The notes under the pieces were generated by a model. It was not told where the DNA came from, searched no databases, and saw only the letters and a list, made by a program, of their open reading frames with translations. Made by a program: the position numbers and the translations under genes. Positions 33,552-46,479 of a DNA stretch of 64,000 nt are shown piece after piece; position 1 is the stretch's first letter, and the number at the start of each line of letters is the position of its first letter. This stretch comes from Ottelia alismoides (taxonomy: Eukaryota; Streptophyta; Magnoliopsida; Alismatales; Hydrocharitaceae): positions 2,170,001 to 2,234,000 of the forward strand of contig JAZKJV010000389.1 of the NCBI GenBank assembly GCA_037367405.1. The letters are read 5' to 3'.

Positions 33552-36500
33552 TAAACTCCCCATATTTTAAAATTTTTATATATTTTCAATTTTTGAATAA
33601 GTTTATAAAATATATATAAAAGAGAAAAGAAGCCTTTTTATAATTTTCAAGTATGTGAAAAAAAGCTCAAAAATTCAGAAATAAAATGGTCTTTTTTATT
33701 TTATCAAGTTTTCACTATTTTTAGTGATTTTAAGGTGTTTTTTATATTTTTATGGATTTTTTTACTAATTTCAAACTAAAAATAATTTATAAAGTAAAAA
33801 CAAGCCACTGGTTTTGGTATTGTTAAAATAGAATAAAAAATCAAACAATCCGGAAATAATTTTATATAAAAGAATTTTTATTTAGCTTTAAAACAAGACC
33901 AATTATGTATTTTTGTAATTTTATAAGATTTTATATAATTTTTATTAGATTTTCTGTATATTTGATTTTTTAGTGTTTTCTGATTGAGTTTTTAGTTGAT
34001 TTTTGTATATGTAATAAAAGATAGTAAAATAAAGCTAGTGTAATTTTTTCAATTTTTTAAAACATTTTCAAAAAATGTTTTAGGAATTTTTAAATTTATA
34101 ACAATGAAAAATAGTTTGTTTTTGAATTTTTAAAATTTTTAAATAGAAAAAATTTTGTTAATCAAAATTAGGGAATGAAAAAATTAAACAAGAAATTGAT
34201 GAAAGTTTTATTGATTTTTAGAGTTGTTTAGCAATTTAATCCCTCCAATAGAAAAATGAAATGAAATTCTATAAAAATGGACTAAAATGCAATTAATAGA
34301 AATTTCATAACTATTTAAAAATAGAAAAATAAATTATATGAAGTATCATGCCAATTTTCCAAGGATTTACATGTTGCTATGCGCGATCTGCAAACTTAGG
34401 GGCTAAAGTGCAATAATTAGAAATCCATATATCTTTTATTAATCACATAATGCATGATATATGTTGCAATTTCACCACATATCATGTGGTAGACCACATG
34501 AGTTCAGAAAGGAAGGACTAAATTACAAATTAAAAAAATAATATAGCTAAATTGAAATTATTTGTTCAATCAAACATGACATGTAACAGAAATTAAATTT
34601 ATTTACAAATAAAAAAAGGCAAGTTGGATAGTGCAGTTTCACCATGAAAACATGTGAGGCATGTGAAGACAGTGCATCTTAGATTTGAGTCTCTGGATCT
34701 AGTCATGCAGTTCACTTTTGGGCACAAAAAATTGGTTCAGATTGAATCTGGCGCTCCTTTTTCTTGATCGATTGGATACTAAGGCATATGGAAGAATAAC
34801 TTTGAAGATCGTCTACTTCAAGCTTCAATCAACTTGATCTGCTCTGATCTTCCTCGGATCTGATGTCTGATGGTCTCAATAGGTTCATGATATAACTCTG
34901 CATCGCCTGAAGATGCTGTGAATTTCCAGATCTTGTTGATTGGAGACTTGGGGATGAAGCTCCCTTGCATGCTAAAAGTGGATCCCTAGATCTTTATCCC
35001 ATCTCTTGGTGAATGCGTCTAAAACTGCATGTTATTCGATGGCTTGAAGACACCGTCCCCGGTAAAGTTATTAGGTGAAATCAAAGGAATGAGCTGGATG
35101 AGTGGTTTCCTCCAGCGATGGCGAAAGGGGGAAAAGATAAGTCCGAGATCCTAAGGTGGTTAGGTTGCGGTAAAGGTTATAGAGAAGTGGTATGTTGGGT
35201 GGAGATGATCGGATCAAGATTTAAAACAAAGGATAACCTTCAATCTGGCGGATCAGAGGTTGATCTGAAATCTACCGATCTGAATCGAAATCAAACAAAA
35301 CTTGACTAAATCAAATGCAATTTGAAAGGAAATCAACCTATTACCTATGATGGATGGTGGATGGTTTTAGCTCAATTTATTGATTGAAAGGAGAAGAAGC
35401 TCAACACGGTGGAGCCCTGGACACATGCGGTCGGATCACATAAAATCCTCACTCTTCTCGCACTCCTCATCAAGAGGAGAGTCTTTTGTCACCATCCTCT
35501 CGCATCAGAAGCTGATCTCGGGGATAAAAGAGGAGGAAAATAGATCAAAATGAGAACGAGACCACGAACTCTTATGTAAAGGCTATAAAATGGATCAAAA
35601 TTCAAAATTCACGAGCATGCGAGCCAAGGCTGAGATGCAAGGAATTGAATCAAATGTGGATTTGGAATGGTTTGAGATTAATCGTGTGGACATTTAGGTG
35701 GAAGATGGTCAAGGAGTCAAGCGCAATAAATTCGATAAGAAGGTAGGTTGGGTAATTATTCAGGTTTTCAAGAAATGGGGTAGTCAATGGACACGAATCC
35801 GGCCAATAGGAGTCCAACCCGAATAGGACCAAACAGAAAAGGATAAAATATCTTAAATTAATAAATATAATTATAAAATAAATAATAAATGATTTCAAAT
35901 TTAAACGTTTTTAACAAAAATTTTTTTATAAATTAAATAATTTTTAGTGATTTTAATAAATGAATAAATAAATATATTTATTAAGTTGAAATAAATAAAC
36001 ACGCATATATAGATATAAAATACCTTTAGACATAATATTCACATTTTTATTATTTATTTGTACAAATATATACATTTTTTACATTTTATTTATTTACAAA
36101 ATAATTAAAGGATTTTAAATATATTTTTATTCTACTTTTATGAAATTATTTAATGGAGTAAATAATTCACCTATATACAATATAGGTACATTATACCAAT
36201 GTAATAATTACAATTATTTTATTTTGATTATTTTAAATTTTTAATTTGTATTTTATATAATTAATATGGAATATGCACAAAATAATAAAAATACAATATG
36301 TGCAAAAAAAATATAAATAAATAAATAAATAGATATATAGGTACACTATACATATATAGATACAATGACACTCCAAAAAGTTGATTTTCACATCTTAAAT
36401 CAAAATTTTATGAAACCACATTTTAATGTTTATTTTATTTTAAGAACAATGAAAGTGAGTTTGATTCAGTTTGAGTTTATATGGAGTAGATTTGATCTTT

Positions 36501-36772
36501 CAGTTCTGGCTTTACAATTTTTCAAAGTATTATCCCTCTTATTCGTACATGGATTATTTTTACAATTATTTTTATTAATTAAAATACATTTTTAAATATT
36601 AGTTTCAAGAAGAAAAAAATTATTTGAGATTGAATTGATGATAAATAAAATAGTAATATATATATATACATAAAGAATATTGATAAATATGTACATGTGA
36701 ATTGGTTTTTGGGATTTTTATAGATCAATGACCCTATTCCCCCTACTGTATTCCTTATCAATTAGGTCAAGT

Positions 36773-36928
36773 CTTGACCTACTATCGAGGTTAGGATTAG
36801 TCTGTATTTTTTTCATATATACACCTTGACCTACTCTCGAGGTTACGATTAGTCTGTATTTATTTCATATATACACCTTGACATACTCTCGGGGTTAGGA
36901 TTAGTCTGTATTTATTTCATATATACAC
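36773..36928 (-). repeat. Three 52-bp tandem repeats in E4 LTR U3
   Basis: Units begin CTTGACCTACT at 36773, 36825 and 36877. Single copies of the same block occur in the other LTRs (for example about 8108-8165). Confidence 0.85.
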
Positions 36929-37116
36929 CTTCTTTTATTTCTTTTTTCCTTTATTTATTTATTTATTTATTTTGGGTTAAAATAAATATAAAAATGCACT
37001 ATTAACATATGGTATTATATTTTGAAGAAGTTATAATTTAATGTTATTTGCATGTATTTTGTAAGGAATTCAGAGACAAAAAAGATGAATAAATATGATG
37101 AATTGGTGATTCATCA

Positions 37117-39286
37117 TCCACCTATACATTAGCTTTGTTAGTCCCTTAGCAAACACTTATTGGAAGAATACGTGACTAAAAATAAAAGGAAAATGAAATA
37201 GAATGGACTTAGAAAAAAATAATTTTTAAACTAATCTTCATAAAATCAAAGTATGGAGCTCAATCAGACCTTTAGATTATTAGTTTGTCGGAACCTTATT
37301 AGAAATAGGATTTAAGACTCAACAACCTTAAAGATCCACAAGTCTCTATTAAGTTCACCTCGATAGTCAGGTCAGAACAAGTCTTCATATGTAAACTCCG
37401 ATGACTATGAATCTTACTTGTTTTGTGAATGTGAAATATAGCTCCCCACATCTAAAATGGCAAAGAACAACCTTATCTAGTATGGTGATCATGATTCTCT
37501 AGTCTAGCTACTCCTTCCTCGAGATGCAGAGTATTCCCTTCTAAGTTCAAGTTCAACTAGTCCAAGAAGAGGAGGTAGAGAGGAGAATGGATGGTGACTA
37601 GTGTAGACACACATGTTTTTGGATCTTGGCTAGTGTAGCCAAGTTTCCAGATGTAGCTTACATTAAAACTTTGACTTTGAAACATATGCCATGCTTATGG
37701 ATATTTCTCTCCACCTGGAATGATTTGATTTGTTCATTTGTTTTTTTCCTTCTTACTTTTTTTGAGACTTTATATCGTTTTCATACATATACATTGTGAC
37801 ATTTCCATTAGGAATTTTTCGTCTTGGACAAGTAGACTATCCCTCTTTTAAATCTTTATTAGAAACCACGACATCCCATCTTTAGACTTCAGTGCCACTA
37901 GACTAGGTTAGGGTACATTGCCCTCAAATTGGGGTAACATATGTTTCCATTCGTGTGCATCTCAAGCAAGTAGATTTTGCCCCTCACCACCTTATCTGTG
38001 TTATGCTATATACAAAGTGCTTGTCCAAGTTCGATCATTGTCTAGAAGAATCATTCTTGTGTCTAGAAATATTCTACTTAGACAAATCAAGATTACATGT
38101 GAACATAGTCTTATGGACTCAAATAATTAAGTCGCTTGACCTTAAAGGTCTCGACTCCAGTTCCTATTAGGTTCCTCTAAAATTTAGTGGATTAAGGTCT
38201 TAACCAAGCTCCATTCTTTAGACTTTATTCCATATTAGTATAATTATCAATATCATTCCGAAAAATGCTAATACAAATGCAACATTTTTTTATTGGAAAT
38301 AATTTTCTGATTTAAGTTTTTTATGTAGGTTTTAAAGAATTTGCAATTTTTTATGAATTTAACTTTTTAAAATTTTATGTATTTTTATAGAGTAAGAGAA
38401 TTGAATGTATTTATAAGTATTAACAATGATTATCTACATATTCACAAAGGATTTTTATACAAAAGTATATACAATAATTATACAAGTTTTTATTCACAGA
38501 AATAATTTACTTACAAGTTTTATGTACAACTTTTTACAAAAGGATTTTATTTACAAGTTTTAAGTACACTTTTATGAAAGAATCTTATTGGCGAGATTTA
38601 AATATTGCTTTTATAAAATAATTTTATTTAAAAAATAAATTTTATATACATAAATTATAAGTAATTATGGATTTTATATACATGAATTTGACAACAAATT
38701 TTTATACATATTTTACAACATAAGTTATGTGCAAGTTATTACAAAACACAATTTAGAAAATAATTCAAAAGATTTTACAATTTTTTTGACAAAACACATC
38801 AAAAAATTTAAAAAAATTTACTAAATCTTTTTTAACTATTTACAGGTGCTTTTAAAAATATTTTACAAGCAAAATTTTCTAAAGTGTTTTGGAAATATTT
38901 TACATTTTTTTTACAAATCAAAATTTTGAAAATATTTTCTTTCAAAAATTTTACAAATAACAAAATAATAATAATTTATACAAAATAATTTTATAAAATA
39001 TTTTACAAACAAAATCATTTTACAAATACTTTACACAATTTTACAGATATAATTTTACACAGATTTTTATAAAGAATTTACAAAGAGTTTTACAAAAAAC
39101 TTTACAAATATTTTAACAAATGTATTCAAAAAATGTTTTACAAAAATATTTTACAATGATTTTTTAGAAAAATTTTACAAATCATCTAAAAACATTTGTA
39201 TTCTAATTTTATACAACATGAGATATATTATTAAAACACAATAAAGGACAAGTTATGGCTAAACTATATATACAATATATATGACT
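37117..39286 (-). other. E4 3' UTR
   Basis: Starts with a PPT complement (tccacctataca) and TTTGTTAGTCCCTTAGCAAAC as in E1-E3. Keeps the paired motif as CTAGTGTAG at 37598 and 37630. From about 38400 to 39240 it is a degenerate array of TTTTACAA-like units that has expanded relative to other copies. No supported ORF. Confidence 0.65.
38400..39240. repeat. Degenerate TTTTACAA-rich array
   Basis: Dozens of irregularly spaced TTTTACAA / TTTTACAAA units in very AT-rich DNA. A short related stretch is in E2 (about 56720-56940). Confidence 0.6.
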
Positions 39287-39365
39287 CCCCCTATACTTAG
39301 CTCGAATTGTGTCCTCATAGTGACGAAGACGCGACAAAGGAAGACATAACCCGTGCTAAATTTAG
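39287..39365 (-). other. E4 hairpin H0
   Basis: CTATACTTAGCTCGA... with GACATAACCCGTGCTAAA..., the same long stem as elsewhere; the following short hairpins H1-H4 are absent in E4. Confidence 0.55.
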
Positions 39366-39379
39366 AAAAGCGAAAAGAA

Positions 39380-39949
39380 TCATATACTATAACCACTCAA
39401 AGAATAAAGAAAAAATGAATAGAAGTCGGTCATGAGGTGAATATTGAAATCAGGTTTGTCCTCAAATTTGTCCATGTCTGAATCCTCAAACCCCTGATCA
39501 GAGTCGACGTGGGGAACGTACTCAATAGATTCGTAATGATTGGCCACTGACATAAAAGTTAGGAGTGAATCGAAGTTGGCCTTAGAAATGTTACGTCCAT
39601 AAACCATCATCATCTCATCGATATACTCAGGAATTACTGAATCTTCTTCATACACTTTATGAACATCATCAATAATCTCCCATCTTTAGAAAGTGGACTA
39701 TAAAATACTATGCTTTTTGAGTTTTCCTCTTTAGAGAGGAATTCTCGATTCTCAATATCATCCAAAGATAATGGCTCCTATCTTATTTCTTCTATAAAAT
39801 TACAGTCTTTTTTGTCAGATGAATTAGAAACACTCTCATTTGATGCGGCTTTCACTTTCAGCTCGGAGATTATCTCTACAATAATACTTTCATTATGAGA
39901 GTGAAAAATTATCTTATCTGTCCCATACTCAATTAAAGCATTCGTTGAA
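39380..39949 (-). pseudogene. E4 acidic ORF remnant
   Basis: Open stretch 39380-39655 (91 aa): acidic (VDSDQGFEDSDMDKFED) with a short hydrophobic C-terminus. It occupies the slot between protease and hairpin H0, like acidic linkers in E1 and ORF2 in E2/E3, but cannot be aligned confidently with them. Upstream to 39949 the frames are broken and Ser/Glu-rich. No RT, RNase H or IN motif fits here. Confidence 0.4.
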
Positions 39950-40275
39950 CACAGAGAGGGTCATCTAAGAGTAGTGGGGTATGTTGTAACGGTACTAAAG
40001 ATTCCATATCTACAACAAAAAAGTCCACAGGAAAGCTCATGCCCTATATTGTCACAACAACATTTTCAAGTATGCCCTTCGGCCTCTTGATAAATCGATA
40101 TGCAATCCGAATAATCATGCTCTTCTTAAGATGACCAAGCTTGATATGCTGAAGTAATGAGCATTAGGCTAATTGATGAACCTCTATCCAAAAGAGTACG
40201 AACGAATTGTAGATCTGAGATCTGGCATCTGATAATGGGTGCTCCCATATATTTCTTTTTATTGGAAGTTGATGA
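39950..40275 (-). pseudogene. E4 protease remnant
   Basis: Minus-strand translation in two frames gives LLDRGSSISLM, IAYRFIKRPKGILENVVV and FPVDFFVVDMESLVPLQHTP, matching the E1 protease. The active-site triplet reads Asp-Arg-Gly instead of Asp-Ser-Gly, and a frameshift lies just after it. Confidence 0.7.
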
Positions 40276-40358
40276 TTTATGGTATTTGTAGTAGCAATGG
40301 TTAAAATGTGGCGTGTGATTTATGGTATTTGTAGTAGCAATGGTTAAAATGTGGCGTT
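40274..40358. repeat. 43-bp tandem duplication in E4
   Basis: GATTTATGGTATTTGTAGTA... starts at 40274 and again at 40317, local to E4. Confidence 0.85.
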
Positions 40359-40639
40359 ATGTCTTGCTACCTCCTATCCTCTTTGATGGACATTTAAGGA
40401 TTCAAGTTTCTTTCATCCCATTCTTCATGGCAGGCATATACTCCATGACTTTTAGGAGTGGCATCTCATGGAAGATGTTTTGTGGAATTTCTACTACTCC
40501 AGGATCATATAGTGTTGCTTTTAATTTTCTGATATTTTTTTCTTTTATTCAATGCATTAGGAAATGGAGCAAAATCTGAATCAACATTTTTATTCACATC
40601 AGAATCAACGTGTACATATGGACAACCAGAATCAGATTA

Positions 40640-41230
40640 TACAGTGTCATCCATAAACAGTAAAAGGAAAAGAAGAACGAGCAGCTCCGTCTAGTGCTGA
40701 AGAAGATGGATCTGCAACTAATTTCCTTTCCTCAACTGTTGACTTTGCTCTGCTTCTCCCCTATTGTATTTTTGGGCCTTTTGATTTTCTTCATTTTTTG
40801 ATGTTTTGATGATTTATATGCTCCTCCTTTGACTGCAATACTCGATCTCAACTCACTGGATAAAGATGGTGAATCAGTGGCTTTATTCCCCAATCCAACT
40901 ATTGCTAGCTACTATAATCCCTACTACTCTTGAGAGTAACGATATTAGAAAAACATGAAAAATCACAAGTCATACCTATCTCAGGAGTGGATGGATCATG
41001 ATGTGCTACCTACTCCTTATTGCAGTGGAAGTTGTTGGGATTGACTTCTACCTATACTGGGTTCATAGTCTTGATCGTTGTCAGGACATCAAGCCTCTTG
41101 TTGATATCATTCATGTTCTTCATCAATTGAGCTGGATAGTCAAGTGTTGGGTTCATCGAAGGTGCCTCTGGCTGCTCAACAACTGGGGGATCTAAGGTTA
41201 GAAGTGTGTCTTAGGGGATATGGAGAAAAA
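40640..41230 (-). pseudogene. E4 gag C-terminal remnant
   Basis: Nucleotide alignment with E1 14700-15180 is clear, for example CTTGATCGTTG...AGGACATCAAG and TTCATGTTCTTCATCAATT at about 41070-41130 against the E1 block ending near 15130. It encodes the coiled tail of Gag; the gag core is missing because a copia LTR begins at about 41330. Frames are broken. Confidence 0.6.
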
Positions 41231-41342
41231 CTTAAGTACATCACAGAAGAGTGGAGATCACATCATATACGATCGGAAGCGACTAGTCATACTAGCTACT
41301 CGAGGAAGCAGAATTTAAAATTTTAAAAATGATGAAACCACA

Positions 41343-41367
41343 TGATCCAAGAACACTTCTTGGATCA
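41343..41367 (-). other. Hairpin near copia LTR edge
   Basis: Perfect 10-bp stem TGATCCAAGA / TCTTGGATCA around loop ACACT. Confidence 0.85.
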
Positions 41368-41689
41368 TTTCATCTAAACCACAAATAAGTATTAGGTTTA
41401 CCTATTGAAGCATGGTTGCGATCGAGTCTCTAAAGTAAGAGACCTCCTGTCTCAACTCCGATCCAATAAAGGAGACGCTTGCGAGTGCGTTGATACAATG
41501 CATGCTCCTCGTAATCCATGTTGATGATCCAAGCAATGAATCTCCTGATCTTATCTAACGAGATCTGATGTCTTCTTCACGAGCAAGATGCACTGAATGA
41601 GACACAGATCCATGAATGGTCGAAGCAACGACACAACGATGTGGTGATGATGACGACCCTCTCTAGGGTTTAGAGTGACGACCACTCTA

Positions 41690-41694
<5 letters not shown>

Positions 41695-41734
<40 letters not shown>

Positions 41735-41768
41735 GGCGTGTAGTGAACGAGAGAGAGAGAGAGAGAGC
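41695..41768 (+). repeat. (GA)n microsatellite
   Basis: Two GA runs (41695-41731 and 41750-41768) separated by an 18-bp spacer in the copia LTR. Confidence 0.9.
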
Positions 41769-43851
41769 TTGCTATTATGTTGCCTCCTGAAAAGAAGAGC
41801 TAGGGTTGCCTCTCCTTTTTAATATTTTGGAATTCCATGGATTTCATTCCATGGACAGCACAATCCATGGTGGAAATTGATTTGTGTTTCTTTCAATGGC
41901 TATGATTTTGTTGTTTAAAATAAAAAAAATTAAATAAATTAAATTCATTATATCAAATAATAATCAATATAAATTAATTTTTACTAAATCAAGTTACCTT
42001 GGAGAAATACGAAGGAGGCTAGTCACCTTTTATAAGGGTCTTGGACAGCTACAAGTACTAATGAGACTTGGTGGCCATCCCCTCTCCCTAATTGGAAGGG
42101 GAGCCTCTTTTTCCTATTTCATGAGATTCCATATCTCACGAGAATCTCCAAAATTTGTAAAAACATTTATTGTAAATTATCTCACAAAAATAATTCCAAA
42201 TTATTTTGTGAAATATAAATCATTCCATTAGAAATTTATGAATAACATTGTCCAATGTGAATCCAATTCACATCAATATTTAAATTGTAAATGTCATTTA
42301 CAAATATCTATCTCTTATATATTATAAATCAAATTTATAATATACATGATTCATATGGATAGTGCTATCCACATCATTCAAACCCATGATAATTAAATCG
42401 TATTTAATTATCTTAGATCTCTATTCTCAAGTGCCCAAATAATATGAATCACATTCACATTATTCATATCTTTGATAACTAAATTACATTTATTTATCTT
42501 AGATAACTCTCCTTATATTGCCAAGTAATACAAATCAAATTCATATTATTCATGATAATTAAATCACATTTAACTATCAATTTTCCACAATGCTCAGACA
42601 TATTATCAACAATGAAATTATCCTTGAATTCTTTCAAGGATAATGCATTTTCTCTGTGGATACTTTGAGATAAGGACATCGCGATTGTACGTTCCACGTA
42701 CAGTGACTTGGATATTGAGTTCATATCTCAAATCCAGATCTCGTGGATCTCCCATAGATGTTTGATTAAATCAAAACTGTAAATATAATCTTCTCATTGT
42801 ATCTAAATCTTAATAAGATCAATATCCAACATTTGGACCAAGATTAGATTACTTCTCTATTAAGAGGAGTCACTAAAATCCAAACCTGTTTCATCACTCC
42901 TTCAGAATGTAAGCATCATGATCATACAATCATTTATTGATCGCATCACCCTCAACTATTCCTAATACCTGTACATCCTACGTACTGGAAGACCTATAAT
43001 AAACCTGAAGTTTTAAATCAATTTATATTGTCTTCTTTACGATTCTATCATTAGCTTTCTCATTTGATCATTGGGAGTTGGTATCGATCATATACTTTCC
43101 AAAAGCATATATCATACCAGGGTATTGATCATATACTTTCCAAAAGCATATATAAACCTTACAAATTCAATTAACCTTCCAAACTGAGATGACCGTGCAC
43201 AGAATTCGATCTCAATATCTCATGAGTGAGCTCATATCTTAAGGTTAAATAAATAAACCTCTATGATCCTTTGAGAGATCATATTACTCATATGCCCTTG
43301 TATGCATACTAGCACGCCAGTGTATATACCTTGAATATGCCATCTACCTATCTGTTTGCCAAATGTACATTGTCAAAAATATAGTAACACATCTATCTAC
43401 GATCAGAGGATGCATGCCTATATCATGACAGCATACGACTTAGGTCTTTGGTTATCTCAGTCTCGTTAAGTTAACTCTTTGACCTAACTTATATAACACC
43501 ACTGAATCTCTATTCCTATGCAAAGGACCTGCATCAAGAGTTCAGTTAGATATCAACCAATTAGAGAAAGGATTGCCATTTCCTACTCGGGCCGGAGATC
43601 TCTTAATAATCATTTGATGGTGCTTGATGAGTTCTCAATCTAACTCTTAAGATATTCATTCGATCTCGAGCCTCTATGATTCAACAATTTAATCAACAAT
43701 TGCATGATCATCAAGATGGCCATTGTACCTAACCCTAGTTTTACTAAGGGACCTATTATGCAAATTAGTTATTATTCATTTCAAATCAGTGAATGATATA
43801 TGCAATAACATTTATTAAATAATAGCTTGGCGTGGGCTCGCATGCCTAACA

Positions 43852-46479
43852 ATAACCAACTGACCCAAAGTGGCATTAATGGGCAAATCTATAAGCCCAC
43901 ACTCATGTGATGATCATAAGCTATTTATAAAAATAGCCAGGCAAGTTGACTAGTCACTCTATTCCCAAGAGACTACGCAAAGTCCTTTCACAGTACTTGC
44001 ATATCTCCAAGTAACATTGCTCGCATCCAATGCGAATGTTGCATATCATGCACCCAATACTCAATCTTGTTAAAGCAATTATAGTGTCTTTAACATTACA
44101 TTTCAATAATCATTATAACCATTATGTATTTCAATTATCCTTATCAGAATGACCTTATTCTCGGAGTTCTCTATCTCCTATGACTAAGCTTAGTCTTAAG
44201 TCTCATAAGGCATATGCACTTAAGATCTTTTAGATCACTATCTATAAATCTTAAGTTCTTGAAGATAATACTATGATATCGAAATCTCAAAAATCCAATC
44301 TTCTTTGAAGATATTGTTATTATTGCAATCAAGTGTTTTATCTCCATACTAGGATTAGTAATAGTTTACTACTCCCACGACATATCAGACATCTGGTTTT
44401 TGTACATATGTAGCATACTCTGAGCTTCCGAAAGCATATGCACTACAACTTGAAGATTTGGTATTCATATCCTCAACTCTTTGAGGTGCTATCCTATTAG
44501 ATATGTCAATACCATATCTTAAGGGAAGGAAGCTTTCCTTGGGGTTTCCCAAGAATGGACCATGTCCAAGGTGTACCACTAATGAGACGGTCCCAATACC
44601 CTCTTCTCTTTGCTTTTGAACATCTTTATAACTAAGATCCAAGAGGTATCCTTGAGATCATATCTCAATGTATGGAATAACCCGACCATAAAACAGTTAT
44701 TATCATCCTTATATCATTCCAAATGATATGGTTGTTATCTACATTTAGCATGATGAACACAATGGCACACCCACTAAGCTTCACATGGTTCATCAAGATT
44801 CTGTATGAAATAATAACCTTTATAATTTCATTAAATCTGAAGTCCCGACAACTAGAAGCTTATTTAAGTCCATTGATGGAATTCCTTTAGATCGCACATC
44901 TTTCCTTCCGCAACTATGAAGCCATGGGGCTACTTCAAATGAATATCATTCCTGAGGTATTCATAGAGGAATGTAATATTGACTTCCATCTTGTAGATGT
45001 TTAAGTCGAGTTGTGTATCCATAGTTAGCAATATTCTGATGAGTTCAAGCATGGTCACTGAAGAGCAAGTCTCATCTCAAGTGATGTCTTCTCTCAGTGT
45101 ATAGTTTTTGGAAATGAACCATGCTTTGAAGGTCTCTACCTTCTATTCAGGTTTCCTCTTTCTATTGAAAATCCATTTACACCTTAACATGTCTTACCCT
45201 TATAGGTGGATCCTCGAGGATCCATATACAACACTTGTATGTGAAGTCTACTTTATACTTTATTGTTAACATCCATCTTTCCATGCATGATCCTTAAAAG
45301 CTTCATCATATGAAATCAGATAATTATCAGACTTAACTGACATATGTAATCCAACTTCAAACTTATTTAAAGAAGTATGAGTGTTTCATCTTTAATTGTC
45401 CTTTTATTTTCCAATTTTAGGAGTCTCATTATCTTCTCAGAAGTTAGTAAGTCACTTTACTTCATTCTTATCTCGATATTCCAGAAAAGTTACCCTCTTA
45501 GAATCACGTTCTTAGAGATGAAATATTTTAGGAATCTCAAGGTCATAAAGTAGGTATCCAATACCATCCTTTATAATCCTAATGAAGTAGCATTCTCTGG
45601 TGCTAGATTCCCGCTTAATTGCATCCATGAGATACAATTGTCCACCACTAGGATAGGTTCTAAACCATAGCTTATAAGTGTTTTCAGGTTTAGATTCACA
45701 TGGAATCTTATTAGGGATATATATTGTAGTCTCTACTACATATATACCTGGAAACTAAGATGTAATTATGCTAAAATTCATCATTGATAAAATCATGTCA
45801 CATAAGACTCAATTGCATCTCCCTACAACTCTATCGAGTTTAGGTGTTTTAGGAGTGAGATAGGAAGGATATTCCTCTCTCCAAAAAGTATTCCTTGAAT
45901 TAATCTAATAGGTACTTGCTACATACATTAGCTCAAATTCATTTCATCTTCCTTAAATTTTATATCTAAGATAAAATTGTGAAATCTTTAAACATTTCAA
46001 AGGTTTCTAAGGTGATGGGAAGAAATCTCATATCATAAAAAAATCATCAACTGATATCACACATCATTAATGTTTATTATGATAAAGATGATCCACATAA
46101 ATCAATATGCATGAGATCTTAAATACCTTGGCATCTTACACCATTCTAGAAGAAGAGTGTATTGGAATTTCTATTTGAATATAATATTCATAAGTATGTA
46201 AGTTTTGAACCTATATACAATCTAAAGTTCAATATCTTACTAGTCTATTGATCATGTCAATAGACATATGTCCAAGACTCGATGCCATATCATTGTCAAA
46301 TGATTTTCATCTTCTTATCGACCTTTCGAGGTTTAATTTCCAATATTAGAGAAGTTAATGAACCATTAATTAATATTCTAATTTCGTAGAGTCCTCCAGA
46401 TATTAGATTACTATGAGATATTTTTTGAGAGAGATTTTCTTTGGGTTTTAAAATCAGAGATATGAATGTAATGTGCAAT
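43852..46479 (-). pseudogene. Ty1/copia pol remnant (GAG-pre-integrase, IN, RT, RNase H)
   Basis: Minus-strand translation over all frames recovers, in copia order: LGHMSIDMINRLVR near 46260-46290 (GAG-pre-integrase), integrase-like pieces at about 45600-46150, a RT start block near 45080-45190 (FSIERGNLNRR), MEVNITFLYEYL near 44980 (equivalent of the MDVKTAFLNG block) and, in an open stretch at 44385-44642, FLPLRYGIDIS and SAYAFGSSEYATYVQKPDV (equivalent of ASAVGSLMYAMLCTRPDV). Stops and frameshifts occur every few dozen codons. This is much older than the gypsy copies. The gag end and 5' LTR are lost at the E3 boundary. Confidence 0.75.

Larger units (their letters stand above)
31574..37116 (-). 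repeat. E4 3' LTR, interrupted by a foreign insert
   Basis: LTR of the same superfamily: start taken at TGTTAAAGC by analogy with E1 (uncertain by tens of bp), conserved motif at 31684-31718, AT-rich stretches, a GC-richer island at about 34630-35640, U3-side block and terminal GATTCATCA at 37116. Without the insert at 31872-33551 it is about 3.9 kb, of which about 100 bp is a local 52-bp triplication. Its 5' partner LTR is not in the window. Confidence 0.7.
41330..43851 (-). repeat. Ty1/copia element 3' LTR
   Basis: Right edge set at 43851: the minus strand starts TGTTAGGCATGCGAG, a typical copia LTR start. Left edge set at TGATGAAACC where E4 sequence ends (uncertain). Length about 2.5 kb. 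Contains a GA microsatellite, a 41-bp tandem duplication (43086 and 43127, unit GATCATATACTTTCC...) and a 10-bp hairpin near its edge. No coding content. Confidence 0.6.

Noticed and set aside
42494..42724. 76-aa ORF in the copia LTR
   Set aside because: Lies within LTR DNA with no counterpart in copia coding regions.
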